The notes beneath the pieces were generated by a model. The model was not told the origin of the DNA, searched no databases, and was given only the letters and a program-made list of their open reading frames with translations. Positions 45,328 through 54,571 of a stretch of 64,000 nt of DNA are shown piece after piece (the first letter of the stretch is position 1; each line of letters starts with the position of its first letter). This stretch comes from an uncultured Clostridia bacterium (lineage in GTDB: Bacteria > Bacillota > Clostridia > TANB77 > CAG-508), in NCBI GenBank assembly GCA_934178475.1, contig CAKPQH010000009.1:5759-69758 (forward strand), given 5' to 3'. Made by a program: the position numbers and the translations under genes.

Positions 45328-45377
45328 TACTTAATTTCTTTAAGTTTATATTTTACTTTGAAAGGAGGGAAATATCG

Positions 45378-45500
45378 ATGCAAGAAAACAGAGGAGGATG
45401 CGGTTGCGGATTTGGTTTCGGAGATGACTGCTGCTGGATAATCATTTTAATAATATTAATTTGCTGCTGTTGTGGTGGAAACAGAGGAGGATGTTGCTAA
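45378..45500 (+). CDS. 40-residue Gly/Cys-rich membrane micro-protein
   Basis: MQENRGGCGCGFGFGDDCCW, a hydrophobic Ile/Leu segment, then CCCCGGNRGGCC. AAAGGAGG precedes ATG 45378. It shares the arrangement (Cys cluster, single helix, GGNRG and Cys end) with the gene 50 bases upstream. It resembles in style the YjcZ-type small sporulation proteins, but no firm homology is claimed. Confidence 0.65.
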   Translation: MQENRGGCGCGFGFGDDCCWIIILIILICCCCGGNRGGCC

Positions 45501-45637
45501 TTTAATGTCAACGAAGAGACTGCTTTATCAGTCTCTTTCCTCTTTTTTATTTTATTTTTTAGTTTTTTTAAATATTCTTCAAAAACTATTGTAAAAAACT
45601 TTATTTTATGTTATTATAAATAATGTCATTAATATTT

Positions 45638-45712
45638 AGGGGTATAGTGTCAATGGTAGCACATCGGTCTCCAAAACCGCCTGTGAGGGTTCGAGTCCTT
45701 CTACCCCTGCCA
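45638..45712 (+). tRNA. tRNA-Trp (CCA anticodon)
   Basis: Acceptor AGGGGTA/TACCCCT, D arm, anticodon stem CGGT with loop CTCCAAA (CCA), T arm GGGTTCGAGTCC, discriminator G and encoded CCA. Confidence 0.96.
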
Positions 45713-45717
45713 ATTTA

Positions 45718-45745
45718 AAAGTAGCTATAATTTAGCTACTTTATT
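45718..45745 (+). terminator. Terminator after tRNA-Trp
   Basis: AAAGTAGCT (45718-45726) pairs with AGCTACTTT (45734-45742). Confidence 0.7.
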
Positions 45746-45838
45746 GTTTTTATATGCTTTATTTTCACACAACTATTGAAAAAAACATAATATAAGTATA
45801 TAATACTCTAAGATTGAAAATAACAGGAGTGAATACAA

Positions 45839-47218
45839 ATGCCTAATATAGATAGATTAAAAAAATATAAAAAAATACATATGGTTGGAATTGGTGGAGT
45901 AAGCATGAGCGGTATAGCTGAAATCTTGCTTAATTGGGGCTTTAATGTTACAGGAAGCAATAATGTCGAAACAGAATCAACAAAAAAACTTGAAAAAGCT
46001 GGTATAAAAGTTTTTATCGGACATAATGCAGAAAACGTTGTTGGCAGTGATATTGTAATTTATACTGCAGCTATTAGTAAAGATAATGTTGAACTTCAAG
46101 CAGCAAACTCATTGGGAATTCCTACTATTGAAAGAGCAAACTTTTTAGGTGAAATTACTAGATGTTATGCAAACACTATTACTGTAGCTGGAACACATGG
46201 AAAAAGTACAACAACATCAATGGTTTCTTTATGCTTTTTAGAAGCTATGAAAGATCCCAGCATTCAAGTCGGTGCTGATTTAACTCAGATTCAAGGTAAC
46301 TATAAAGTTGGTAATAGTGAGTACTTCATTATTGAAGCATGTGAATATGTTGAAAGTTTTTTAAAATTCAGTCCACATTCCACTATTATTCTTAATATAG
46401 ATAATGATCATTTAGATTATTTTAAAAATTTCGATAATATAAAAAATGCTTTTCGTAAATATATAAAACTTCTTCCAGAAGATGGTTTACTTGTCGTAAA
46501 TGGTGATGACTCTAATTGTCTAGATCTAATCAAAGATACAAAATCAAAATCCTTAACTTATGGCATAACAAACAAAAACACTGATTTTTTTGCAGTAAAT
46601 ATAGTATTTGATGATAATGGTTTTGCTGAATTTGATGTTTATTCTCACAATACATTCTTAGATAGAATTAAACTTTCTGTACCTGGAATGCACAATGTAT
46701 TAAATTCTCTTGGTTGTATTGCCCTATGTATGGAATATGGTATTTCTATTAACGATATAAAAACTGCCTTACTTAAATTTACAGGAGCTAATCGTAGATT
46801 TGAGTTTAAAGGAAAAGTTAATGGTGCAAGTATTTATGATGATTACGGACACCATCCAACTGAAATAATTGCAACTGCAAAAGCATTAATGAATAAAAAA
46901 TATAATAAATCTTGGATAGTATTTCAACCTCACACATATAGCAGAACTAAAAATTTACTTGATGATTTCGCAAAAGCCCTTCTTAATTTTGATAACATCA
47001 TTGTTTTAGACATATATGCTGCAAGAGAGCAAAATACTTATGGAATTACTTCAAAAGATTTGGTTGATAAAGTAATATCTCTTGGAAAAGATGCTAAATA
47101 TATTCCAAATTTTGATGATTGTGTAAAATACTTAAAAGATAATGTAAAAGAAAATGATATAATATTAACTCAAGGTGCGGGAACAGTAACACAAATAGGT
47201 CCATTATTGCAAAAATAA
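45839..47218 (+). CDS. murC: UDP-N-acetylmuramate--L-alanine ligase
   Basis: 459 residues with the Mur ligase layout: N-terminal Rossmann domain (KIHMVGIGGVSMSGIAEIL), P-loop VAGTHGKSTTTSMV at about residue 118, EACEY and the central HxxNxxxDHLDYF motif, then the C-terminal domain with DDYGHHPTEI and QPHTYSRT. It adds L-Ala to UDP-MurNAc in the cytoplasm. Own transcript with a terminator behind. Confidence 0.97.
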   Translation: MPNIDRLKKYKKIHMVGIGGVSMSGIAEILLNWGFNVTGSNNVETESTKKLEKAGIKVFIGHNAENVVGSDIVIYTAAISKDNVELQAANSLGIPTIERANFLGEITRCYANTITVAGTHGKSTTTSMVSLCFLEAMKDPSIQVGADLTQIQGNYKVGNSEYFIIEACEYVESFLKFSPHSTIILNIDNDHLDYFKNFDNIKNAFRKYIKLLPEDGLLVVNGDDSNCLDLIKDTKSKSLTYGITNKNTDFFAVNIVFDDNGFAEFDVYSHNTFLDRIKLSVPGMHNVLNSLGCIALCMEYGISINDIKTALLKFTGANRRFEFKGKVNGASIYDDYGHHPTEIIATAKALMNKKYNKSWIVFQPHTYSRTKNLLDDFAKALLNFDNIIVLDIYAAREQNTYGITSKDLVDKVISLGKDAKYIPNFDDCVKYLKDNVKENDIILTQGAGTVTQIGPLLQK

Positions 47219-47232
47219 TTTTTAGATAAAAA

Positions 47233-47268
47233 AATAGCTTGGAATTAATCTTCCAAGTTATTCTTTTT
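47233..47268 (+). terminator. Terminator after murC
   Basis: AATAGCTTGGAA (47233-47244) pairs with TTCCAAGTTATT (47251-47262) with one G-T wobble, then a T-rich tail. Confidence 0.75.
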
Positions 47269-47288
47269 ATTTATTTTAACTTTTAAAC

Positions 47289-47326
47289 ATCTGTCCTTAA
47301 ATTATTTTCAAAAAAGGACCGTCCCC
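47289..47326. repeat. Decayed copy of the GGGGAC palindromic repeat
   Basis: The right arm (TTTTCAAAAAAGGACCGTCCCC) is intact to 47326, three bases from the rplQ stop. The left arm has decayed to CTGTCCTTAAATTA. It supports the view that the element is old in this genome and sits at gene ends. Confidence 0.7.
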
Positions 47327-47329
47327 AAA

Positions 47330-47851
47330 TTAAACTAACATTAATATTGCTGTTTCTGCAGCATCTCCTCTACGAGGTCCAGCTTTAACTATTCTTGTAT
47401 ATCCTCCAACTCTATCTACATACTTTGGAGCTATTTCATTAAATAATTTTGATGGTACATCAATGTTGTTTCCTTCAGAATCTTTAACTTTGTTAACTTT
47501 TGTCATTATTTTTCTTCTAGCATTTAATCTTGATGGCATATCTTTTTGTCTCTTTTCTGTAGTTTCTTCTTTAACTACTTTTAGATATTCTTTACCATTT
47601 TTGCTTTTTGCTATTTCTGTTACTTTATTTCCTTTTGAATCTAATTTAGCTTTAACTACTTTCATATCAACCATTTCAAAGTTATCTTTTTCTTTAACAG
47701 CAAGTGCTATTAAGCTATCTGCTATAGATTTTACTTCTTTTGCTCTTGCTTCAGTAGTATTTATTTTTCCATATACTAATAAATCTGTTGTTAAAGATTT
47801 TAACATTGCTTTTCTTATATCAGTAGTTCTACCTAACTTTCTATTTGCCAC
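47330..47851 (-). CDS. rplQ: 50S ribosomal protein L17 with insertion
   Basis: 173 residues. N-terminus ([23 protein letters not shown]) and C-terminus ([15 protein letters not shown]) are standard L17. The middle (about residues 65-125) carries a Lys-rich insertion ([20 protein letters not shown]... to [13 protein letters not shown]) that makes it about 50 residues longer than the usual 115-125. Last gene of the ribosomal protein block. Confidence 0.95.
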   Translation of the reverse strand: MANRKLGRTTDIRKAMLKSLTTDLLVYGKINTTEARAKEVKSIADSLIALAVKEKDNFEMVDMKVVKAKLDSKGNKVTEIAKSKNGKEYLKVVKEETTEKRQKDMPSRLNARRKIMTKVNKVKDSEGNNIDVPSKLFNEIAPKYVDRVGGYTRIVKAGPRRGDAAETAILMLV

Positions 47852-47863
47852 TTAACTCGCCTC

Positions 47864-48811
47864 CTACTCATCTTCTGGTGCAAAATCTAATCCTAATGAA
47901 TGTAATTTTGCAATTACTTCATCTAATGATTTTTTACCTAAATTTCTAACTCTCATCATTTCTGATTCTGTTTTATTTGTAATATCTTCAACTGTAGCAA
48001 TACCAGCTCTTTTTAAACAGTTGAAACTTCTTACAGATAATTCTAATTCTTCGATTGATTTTTCTAAAATTCTTTCTTTTTTATTTTCTTCTTTTTCAAT
48101 CATTATTTTTGTATTTTTTGTAGCTTCTGATAAATCTATGAACAATTCTAAATGTCCTGTCATTATCTTAGCTGCTAGACTTAAAGCTTCATATGGTTTT
48201 AAACTTCCATCAGTCCAAACTTCTATAACTAGTCTATCTAAATCAACCATTTGTCCAACTCTTGTGTTTTCTATTTGGTAATTTACTTTTTTAACCGGTG
48301 TATATATTGAATCTATAGGAAGTACAGATATATCTTGATCAGGCTTCTTGTTTTTATCTGATGATAAATATCCTCTACCTCTATCTGCAGTAAGTTCTAT
48401 TACTAGATGTCCTCCTTCAGATACTGTAGCTATATGTAAATCAGGATTTAATATTTCAACTGTACCATCTGTTTGAATGTCTCCTGCTTTAACCTCTCCC
48501 TCACCTTTGAAGTCTAAACGTAGTATTTTTTCTTCATTTTCATCAAATTTAAGTCTTACATTTTTTAAATTAACTATTATTTCAGGTATATCCTCAACTA
48601 CATTTGGAATACTTGAAAATTCATGTAATACTCCCTCTATTTTTGCACTTGTTATAGCACAACCAGGAAGTGATGAAAGTAATATACGTCTTAAAGAGTT
48701 TCCTATTGTTACTCCATAACCTCTTTCTAATGGTTCACAGACAAATTTTGCATAATTATTTTTATCATCAATTTTTATACATTCAATATTTGGCCTTTCA
48801 AATTCTATCAT
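47864..48811 (-). CDS. rpoA: RNA polymerase alpha subunit
   Basis: 315 residues: N-terminal assembly domain ([25 protein letters not shown]) and C-terminal HhH domain ([37 protein letters not shown]) that contacts UP elements and activators. Lies between rpsD and rplQ, the standard alpha operon order. Confidence 0.98.
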   Translation of the reverse strand: MIEFERPNIECIKIDDKNNYAKFVCEPLERGYGVTIGNSLRRILLSSLPGCAITSAKIEGVLHEFSSIPNVVEDIPEIIVNLKNVRLKFDENEEKILRLDFKGEGEVKAGDIQTDGTVEILNPDLHIATVSEGGHLVIELTADRGRGYLSSDKNKKPDQDISVLPIDSIYTPVKKVNYQIENTRVGQMVDLDRLVIEVWTDGSLKPYEALSLAAKIMTGHLELFIDLSEATKNTKIMIEKEENKKERILEKSIEELELSVRSFNCLKRAGIATVEDITNKTESEMMRVRNLGKKSLDEVIAKLHSLGLDFAPEDE

Positions 48812-48825
48812 TATTTACCTCCTAA

Positions 48826-49464
48826 TTATTTAGAGTATAACTCAACTATTAGATGTTCTTCTAATTCGATATCGATATCCTCTCTTGCTGCAAGTCTTAT
48901 AACTTTTCCGCTTAATTTTTCACTGTTTCTTTCAAGCCATACTGGTGTAGGTCTTGTATTATTAGCTTCTATATTAGCTTTTATTGTGCTGTTATCTTTC
49001 TTAGATTCTCTAACAGCTATTTCATCTCCAGCTTTAACTAGATATGATGGTATATTTACTTTTTTACCATTTACTTCAAATTGTCCATGGTTAACTAATT
49101 GTCTAGCTTCAGCTCTTGAAGAACCAAATCCTAGTCTATATACAACATTATCTAATCTACTTTCTAATATTTGTAATAAGTTTTCACCTGTTACACCTTT
49201 TTTATTTGAAGCCATTTCAAAATATTTTCTGAATTGTTTTTCTCCAACTCCATAATATGATTTTGTTTTTTGTTTTTCTCTTAACTGAGTTCCATATTCA
49301 GATAATTTTGCTTTCTTTTGACCATGATCTCCAGGAGCATAGTTTCTTCTAGATACACTACATTTATCTGAATAACATCTTTCACCTTTTAAGAATAATT
49401 TACATCCTTCTCTACGGCAAACACGACATTGTGCGTCTACATATCTTGACATTTTATTTTTCAC
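48826..49464 (-). CDS. rpsD: 30S ribosomal protein S4
   Basis: 212 residues, slightly longer than usual, with four N-terminal Cys ([18 protein letters not shown]) forming a zinc site of the C+ type and the S4 domain [24 protein letters not shown]. Primary 16S rRNA binder. It retains the alpha operon position. Confidence 0.97.
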   Translation of the reverse strand: MKNKMSRYVDAQCRVCRREGCKLFLKGERCYSDKCSVSRRNYAPGDHGQKKAKLSEYGTQLREKQKTKSYYGVGEKQFRKYFEMASNKKGVTGENLLQILESRLDNVVYRLGFGSSRAEARQLVNHGQFEVNGKKVNIPSYLVKAGDEIAVRESKKDNSTIKANIEANNTRPTPVWLERNSEKLSGKVIRLAAREDIDIELEEHLIVELYSK

Positions 49465-49487
49465 CTCTTTATTTTTTTATATTTCTA

Positions 49488-49883
49488 TTAAACTCTACGT
49501 CTTTTTGGTGGTCTACAACCATTGTGTGGTATTGGTGTTACATCTTTTATTGCACTTATTTCTAATCCTGCTGTTTGAAGAGCTCTTATAGCTGCTTCTC
49601 TTCCTGAACCAGGACCTTTAACAAATACCTCAACAGTTTTTAACCCATGTTCCATAGCTTTTTTAGCTGCTGTTTCAGCAACTTCTCCTGCTGCAAATGG
49701 AGTGCTTTTTCTTGAACCTTTGAATCCTAATTCTCCAGCACTTCCTGTAGCTATAGCATTTCCAGCTACATCTGTTATAGTAACTATTGTATTATTGAAG
49801 CTTGAATGAATATGTGCAGCTCCTCTTTCAATGTTTTTTCTATTTCTTTTTGCAACTGTCTTTCTTGTTACGTTTTTAGCCAT
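49488..49883 (-). CDS. rpsK: 30S ribosomal protein S11
   Basis: 131 residues: [37 protein letters not shown] and the end [16 protein letters not shown]. Complete. Confidence 0.98.
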   Translation of the reverse strand: MAKNVTRKTVAKRNRKNIERGAAHIHSSFNNTIVTITDVAGNAIATGSAGELGFKGSRKSTPFAAGEVAETAAKKAMEHGLKTVEVFVKGPGSGREAAIRALQTAGLEISAIKDVTPIPHNGCRPPKRRRV

Positions 49884-49932
49884 TGTCCTAACTTACCTCC
49901 TCTTTTTTATTATAAAGATTTCGTTATATTGC

Positions 49933-50301
49933 TTATTTCTTTGATTTACTTACAACTTTACGTGGACCTTTTCTTGTACGAGCATTAGTTTTTGTTCTTT
50001 GTCCTCTTACAGGTAATCCTCTTCTATGTCTTAATCCTCTATAGCATCCAATTTCTGTAAGTCTTTTTATGTTAAGAGCTGTTTCTCTTCTTAAATCTCC
50101 TTCAACTGTGTAGTTTTCGTCGATTACTTTTCTTATTGCATTTACTTCGTCGTCTGTTAAGTCTTTTACTCTAACATCTGGACTAATTCCTGTTTTTTCA
50201 AGTATTTTTTGAGCTCTTGCTAAACCTATACCATATATGTATGTTAGTCCAATTTCAATTCTTTTTTCCTTAGGTAAATCTACTCCTGATATACGAGCCA
50301 T
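49933..50301 (-). CDS. rpsM: 30S ribosomal protein S13
   Basis: 122 residues: [26 protein letters not shown] and [26 protein letters not shown]. Complete. A 217-base gap with a structured element separates it from rpmJ. Confidence 0.98.
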   Translation of the reverse strand: MARISGVDLPKEKRIEIGLTYIYGIGLARAQKILEKTGISPDVRVKDLTDDEVNAIRKVIDENYTVEGDLRRETALNIKRLTEIGCYRGLRHRRGLPVRGQRTKTNARTRKGPRKVVSKSKK

Positions 50302-50431
50302 TCTTGTTTACACCTCCAAAAATATAAATCATGAGACTGTTTGTCTCTTTGTTTAATTGTAAAAAAGTTTAAAGGTGAAATGCACTAGAAATAAACTAGT
50401 CTTTAAACTAATCTTACAAAAATATATATAG

Positions 50432-50486
50432 ACACAAATAGTATATTTAGCTATTATTTAGCTAAACAGCCGCTACCAATTTGTGT
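50432..50486 (-). promoter_or_regulatory. Structured leader candidate upstream of rpsM
   Basis: The outer stem ACACAAAT (50432-50439) pairs with ATTTGTGT (50479-50486). It encloses a second hairpin, TTAGCTA (50447-50453) with TAGCTAA (50459-50465), and a conserved-looking GC-rich internal loop (GGTAGCGGCTG on the minus strand). It lies in the 217-base gap between rpmJ and rpsM and could be an r-protein autoregulation site or an attenuator. Confidence 0.4.
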
Positions 50487-50518
50487 TATAATCAAAAAAT
50501 TTAATTAATAATTATGAA

Positions 50519-50632
50519 TTATCCTTGTCTTTGTTTATGTTTAGGATTTTCACATATAACTCTTATTACGCCTTTTCTTTTTATTACTTTACATTTGTCG
50601 CACATTTTTTTTACTGATGGTCTTACTTTCAT
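50519..50632 (-). CDS. rpmJ: 50S ribosomal protein L36
   Basis: 37 residues: [20 protein letters not shown], then [13 protein letters not shown]. Zinc-binding Cys/His (C-x2-C ... C ... H) are present. AGGAGG precedes ATG 50632. In its normal place between infA and rpsM. Confidence 0.97.
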   Translation of the reverse strand: MKVRPSVKKMCDKCKVIKRKGVIRVICENPKHKQRQG

Positions 50633-50676
50633 TTTTTGCACCTCCTAAATGCTTTAATTATTATTGCTTTTGCTTA

Positions 50677-50895
50677 CTATTTAGCTCTCCAAGTTATTCT
50701 ACCTCTATTTAAATCATATGGTGATAGTTCAACCTTAACTTTATCACCAGGTAGAATTTTTATGTAATTCATTCTTAATTTTCCTGATATATGAGCTAGT
50801 ATTTGATGTCCATTCTCTAATTGAACTTTAAAATTTGTGTTTGGTAATGTTTCTACAACAGTACCTTCTACTTCTATAACATCTTCTTTAGCCAA
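50677..50895 (-). CDS. infA: Translation initiation factor IF-1
   Basis: 72 residues, starting at TTG 50895 with AAGGAGGCG upstream: [49 protein letters not shown]. An OB-fold factor that binds the A site of 30S. Preceded by a long hairpin. Confidence 0.98.
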   Translation of the reverse strand: MAKEDVIEVEGTVVETLPNTNFKVQLENGHQILAHISGKLRMNYIKILPGDKVKVELSPYDLNRGRITWRAK

Positions 50896-50926
50896 ATTCT
50901 CGCCTCCTTAAAGAGCTTTATTATAT

Positions 50927-51007
50927 AAAAAGGTAAAGCTATTAATTTTAATATTATGTAACTTAGTTAAAATTACGCACTTACCCTATTATTAACAATA
51001 GCTTTAC
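50927..51007 (-). promoter_or_regulatory. Long hairpin between map and infA
   Basis: GTAAAGCTATT (50933-50943) pairs with AATAGCTTTAC (50997-51007). An inner TAATTTTAA/TTAAAATTA stem (50943-50951 with 50967-50975) lies inside, and a CTTTTT run follows on the minus strand. It can act as a partial terminator or attenuator between map and infA. Confidence 0.5.
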
Positions 51008-51022
51008 TATTATATACCATAT

Positions 51023-51793
51023 TTATTTTAATGTCAATACTTTTGGTTCATTTTCTGTAATTAAAATTGTATTTTCATAATGTGCAGATAAACTACCATC
51101 TTCGGTAATGATTGTCCAACCATCATCTAATTCTAAAATATTAGGATTTTTCTGTATTACCATAGGTTCAATAGCAAGTGTCATTCCAGGTTCTAATCTT
51201 ATTCCTTTTCCTGCTTTTCCATAATTAGGTATACCTGGATCTTCATGCATTTCTTTGCCTATTCCATGTCCTTGAAATTCTCTTATTACTGAAAATCCTT
51301 GTGAATGTACATATTTCCCTATTGCATGTGAAATATCTCCAATTCTATATCCTGGTTTTGCATATTTTATTCCCTCAAAAAAAGCTTGTTTCGTAACTTT
51401 GACTAATCTTTCTGCTTCTTTTGATGTTTTTCCAACAATAAAAGTTCTTGCAGCATCTCCATTATATCCATCTTTTAATGCAACAGTATCTATACTAACC
51501 AAATCCCCTTCTTTTAATATTTTATTTTTTGAAGGGATTCCATGTATTACTTCATCATTTACAGATATACATGTTGCTGCCGGATATGGTGGAATTCCTC
51601 TTATTCCCGGATCATATCCTATTTGAGCCGGAATTGCTCCTAAGCTTCTCATTATTTTTTCTGCTTTTTTATCTAGTTCATATGTTGAAATTCCAGGTTT
51701 AATTTCTTTTTCTAGTTGTTCATAAAATTCAGCAACAATTTTACAAACATTTTTCATTAATTCGATTTCTCTTTTAGATTTTATTGTTACCAT
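51023..51793 (-). CDS. map: Methionine aminopeptidase, type I
   Basis: 256 residues: KSKREIELMKNVCKIVAEFYEQ, SVNDEVIHGIP, LVSIDTVALKDGYNGDAARTF (metal Asp pair), GHGIGKEMHEDPGIPNYG (metal His) and AIEPMVIQ (metal Glu). It removes the initiator Met. Follows adk by 38 bases. Confidence 0.97.
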   Translation of the reverse strand: MVTIKSKREIELMKNVCKIVAEFYEQLEKEIKPGISTYELDKKAEKIMRSLGAIPAQIGYDPGIRGIPPYPAATCISVNDEVIHGIPSKNKILKEGDLVSIDTVALKDGYNGDAARTFIVGKTSKEAERLVKVTKQAFFEGIKYAKPGYRIGDISHAIGKYVHSQGFSVIREFQGHGIGKEMHEDPGIPNYGKAGKGIRLEPGMTLAIEPMVIQKNPNILELDDGWTIITEDGSLSAHYENTILITENEPKVLTLK

Positions 51794-51831
51794 AATACGT
51801 CCTTTCTAAAAAGATTATCCTTTATTTATAA

Positions 51832-52491
51832 TTATTTATTTTTTATATATTCAATAATATCTTTAGCAACATCTGGTCCTAATCTATTAATTTTTATACT
51901 TAAATCTTCTCTTAATACAACACCTAATCTATCATAATGATCTATAACAGGTTGAGTTTGAGTAAAGAATATGTCTAATCTTTTTTTCAATCCTTCTTCT
52001 GTATCATCTGCTCTCTTAGAAAGTTCTACATTGCAATCATCACAAAACTCTCCATTTTTAGGTTTATTTAAAACCATGTTATATTCTCTTTTACAAATAG
52101 GACATTTTCTTCTAGCCATTACTCTTTCTATTATCTCTTCTGTTGGAGTGCAAAGATTAACTACTAATTCAACTTTTTTTCCTAATCTATTTAATATTTT
52201 ATCAAGCTCTTCTGCTTGTTCTAAATTTCTAGGATATCCATCTAGTATAAATCCGTTTTTACAATCTTCCTCTTGAAGTCTACTATCCACCATTTTGTTT
52301 GTAATATCATCTGGTACTAATTCTCCCTTATTTATTAAAGCTTCTGCTTGTTTTCCTAATTCAGTTCCCTCTTTTATGTTTTTTCTAAACATTTCTCCTG
52401 TTGAAATATGAGGTATGTTAAGTTCTCCTTTTATTAATCCTGCAACTGTTCCTTTTCCTGTTCCTTGTGCTCCCATCATTATAATATTCAT
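51832..52491 (-). CDS. adk: Adenylate kinase, zinc-binding LID type
   Basis: 219 residues: MMGAQGTGKGTVAGLI (P-loop), HISTGEMFRKNI, FILDGYPRNLEQAEELD, and a LID domain with CPICKREY and CDDC, the four-Cys zinc site of Gram-positive long-form enzymes. secY, usually upstream of adk, is not seen; the next gene is a small unknown. Interconverts ATP+AMP and 2 ADP. Confidence 0.97.
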   Translation of the reverse strand: MNIIMMGAQGTGKGTVAGLIKGELNIPHISTGEMFRKNIKEGTELGKQAEALINKGELVPDDITNKMVDSRLQEEDCKNGFILDGYPRNLEQAEELDKILNRLGKKVELVVNLCTPTEEIIERVMARRKCPICKREYNMVLNKPKNGEFCDDCNVELSKRADDTEEGLKKRLDIFFTQTQPVIDHYDRLGVVLREDLSIKINRLGPDVAKDIIEYIKNK

Positions 52492-52624
52492 AAATATTTC
52501 TCCTTTTTTATTTCATTTTGAACATCAACAATTTTATATCTTTTACGCTTATTTGTCAAGGTTTCAGACATGATTATTTGTTAATATTATATTAATATTT
52601 ATATTTTTAAATTAATGTTACCCT

Positions 52625-52660
52625 AAAAAACGAAACACCAATTATAAATTAGTGTTTCGC
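52625..52660 (-). terminator. Terminator after small basic protein gene
   Basis: CGAAACAC (52631-52638) pairs with GTGTTTCG (52652-52659), extended by inner A/T pairs; read leftward it is followed by TTTTTT. Confidence 0.75.
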
Positions 52661-52695
52661 AAATTGTTATTTAGTTAGCTCTCTATAACAGAGTT

Positions 52696-53046
52696 TTATT
52701 TTTGGTTAAAAGAAATCTGATATCTTACCACATCATACTTTATTCCATAGTTATCTAAAATCTTTTTATCATAGCTACTTAAAACTCTAAAATATTCTTT
52801 CCGTCCACTTTTTTTCTTATAGTGAATTTCTTTTAAAATATTTTCTTTTAATTTCTTAGCTTTCTTAAACATCTTTGTTTCTATTCTATATAGGTATGGT
52901 TTAACATCATACCCTAACCTAGTAATAAATTCTACCTGCTCGTCTTTTAGTTTCCAAAGCAAGCTTTTTTCCCGATTCTTATTAGATTTTAATTTAGAAC
53001 TTAATTGATGTTTTATCTTAGAATTGTAATATTCTTTTTTCTTCAT
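52696..53046 (-). CDS. Hypothetical basic protein
   Basis: 116 residues from ATG 53046 (TTGGAGG upstream). Very Lys/Arg/Tyr-rich, for example REKSLLWKLKDEQVEFITRLGYDVKPYLYRIETKMFKKAKKL by key segments LLWKLKDEQ and LGYDVKPYLYRIE, ending VVRYQISFNQK. Probably nucleic acid-associated from charge alone. No family recognised. Monocistronic with its own terminator. Confidence 0.65.
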   Translation of the reverse strand: MKKKEYYNSKIKHQLSSKLKSNKNREKSLLWKLKDEQVEFITRLGYDVKPYLYRIETKMFKKAKKLKENILKEIHYKKKSGRKEYFRVLSSYDKKILDNYGIKYDVVRYQISFNQK

Positions 53047-53149
53047 ATCAAAGTCCTCCAATCAAACTAACTTTTAACTTTCTTCTGCTTATTAAATTAA
53101 TAAGCATGATTATATTAACATAATTTTAGCAATAAGTAAATAACTTATG

Positions 53150-53722
53150 TTAATTTTCTTCTATTATTTTTAATTTTCCTTTGCAAATTCCACATCTGTA
53201 TTTTTTTACCATATACTTCTTACATCTCTGTCTATAATAAACATATCCACAATTCATACACACAATTTTATAATTATAATGTATTAATTCTTCTTTATAA
53301 TCAACATTACTATTTTTATAATCTTCTTCTCTGTTTCCTACTCTTGAAATATCATAACCTAATTTTTGATTTATTACTTTTGAATATTCTTTGAAAACTT
53401 GACCATGATTATTGCAATATGGAAAACAATGGATTAATTCATGCATTATTGTATTTTTTATTATTTTATCATTAAGTTGCATAACCCATTTACTTATTTC
53501 AATATGATGAACATTGAATTTATAATATTTAATTTTTCCCTTTTCTTTATATCTAGTCTTCTTATCAGGTTCTTCTTGTTTACAACATCCATACCTTTTA
53601 GCATTTCTTTTAGCTATAGATATATCGATTCTTCCACATTCTTTTATACTTATTCCAATAGAATTTAATTCTACTATACATTCATTATATAATTGTACTA
53701 GTTTTTCTTCCATAACATTCAT
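53150..53722 (-). CDS. SprT-like zinc metalloprotease-domain protein
   Basis: 190 residues. The central motif NTIMHELIHCFPYCNNHGQVFKEY is the SprT-like HExxH with a third ligand His downstream. The C-terminal zinc ribbon has CMNCGYVYYRQRC and YRCGICKGKL. SprT-family proteins (SprT, Spartan-like) are linked to DNA-protein crosslink proteolysis in eukaryotes and poorly known in bacteria. It starts 3 bases after the MBL gene stop. Confidence 0.82.
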   Translation of the reverse strand: MNVMEEKLVQLYNECIVELNSIGISIKECGRIDISIAKRNAKRYGCCKQEEPDKKTRYKEKGKIKYYKFNVHHIEISKWVMQLNDKIIKNTIMHELIHCFPYCNNHGQVFKEYSKVINQKLGYDISRVGNREEDYKNSNVDYKEELIHYNYKIVCMNCGYVYYRQRCKKYMVKKYRCGICKGKLKIIEEN

Positions 53723-53724
53723 AA

Positions 53725-54351
53725 CTATATTAAAATTTCACATTCTATAGATTTATTTATTAATTTTTTAAACTCTCTTGCATCCTCTTTTTTTCCAACA
53801 ATTTCTCCATAATGAATTGGTATAGTCTTTTTAGGTTTTATTATATTCACAAGTTCTGCCGCTTCCATGTAATTCATTGTATATGTACCACCAATTGGAA
53901 CTAAAGCTATATCACATTTAACTTTTTTATTCTCCTCTGTTATATCTGTATCTCCTGCAATATAACAACTAATCCCCTCTACATTTAAAATATATCCAAC
54001 CCAATTATTTTCTTTTGGATGAAATTCTTTATTTGTATTATAAGCTGGAATTGTTCTAAAATTTATCCCTTTTACACTATACTCTTTATTTGGAATTACA
54101 GTATGTATCTTATCTTTTTCAAAACCTAATTTTATTGTTTTTTCTAATAAATCATTAGTTATTACAATTTCTGTCTCAGAATCTTTTACCTTCAAAATAT
54201 CTTCTTCTGAAAAATGATCATAATGAGAATGGGTTATAAAAATTACACTTGCATCATTTCTACTTTCTTTTACATTAAATGGATCTATGTATATATTTCT
54301 TTTTTCACCTATTATATTTATAGAACTATGACATAACAAATCAATTTTCAT
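53725..54351 (-). CDS. MBL-fold metal-dependent hydrolase (UlaG-like)
   Basis: 208 residues. Short MBL domain: FITHSHYDHFSEEDIL (HxHxDH), SCYIAGDTDIT, ALVPIGGTYTMNYMEAAEL and KKTIPIHYGEIVG. This is the pattern of the UPF0173/UlaG-like family (YtkL). Substrate unknown. Co-transcribed with the SprT-like gene. Confidence 0.85.
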   Translation of the reverse strand: MKIDLLCHSSINIIGEKRNIYIDPFNVKESRNDASVIFITHSHYDHFSEEDILKVKDSETEIVITNDLLEKTIKLGFEKDKIHTVIPNKEYSVKGINFRTIPAYNTNKEFHPKENNWVGYILNVEGISCYIAGDTDITEENKKVKCDIALVPIGGTYTMNYMEAAELVNIIKPKKTIPIHYGEIVGKKEDAREFKKLINKSIECEILI

Positions 54352-54431
54352 ATTTTTTCCTTCTTTCTATGTAAAGGATTTTATCATATAAAAAATTCTT
54401 TGTAAATATCTATATTTCCTTATAAAAACAA

Positions 54432-54465
54432 ATTAGTCAAATAACCAAAATCATTTGACTAATCT
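54432..54465 (-). terminator. Terminator after spoVM
   Basis: ATTAGTCAAAT (54432-54442) pairs with ATTTGACTAAT (54453-54463), giving a T-rich end leftward. Confidence 0.75.
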
Positions 54466-54479
54466 TACTTAAATTTTTA

Positions 54480-54554
54480 TTAATCTTTAATTCCAAAAAT
54501 AAACTTAACTATCCCTCTAAAAGCTTTTGGAACTTTTTTCACTACTATAGTCAT
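54480..54554 (-). CDS. spoVM: Stage V sporulation protein SpoVM
   Basis: 24 residues: MTIVVKKVPKAFRGIVKFIF, then GIKD. It aligns with Bacillus SpoVM (26 residues, KLPKFLGGIVRAMLG pattern): the Pro-Lys pair, GIV and amphipathic basic helix are kept. SpoVM senses the curved forespore membrane and anchors SpoIVA to start coat assembly. AGGAGG lies before ATG 54554, and the gene follows a small membrane gene by 17 bases. Confidence 0.82.
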   Translation of the reverse strand: MTIVVKKVPKAFRGIVKFIFGIKD

Positions 54555-54571
54555 TTTATGTACCTCCTATT

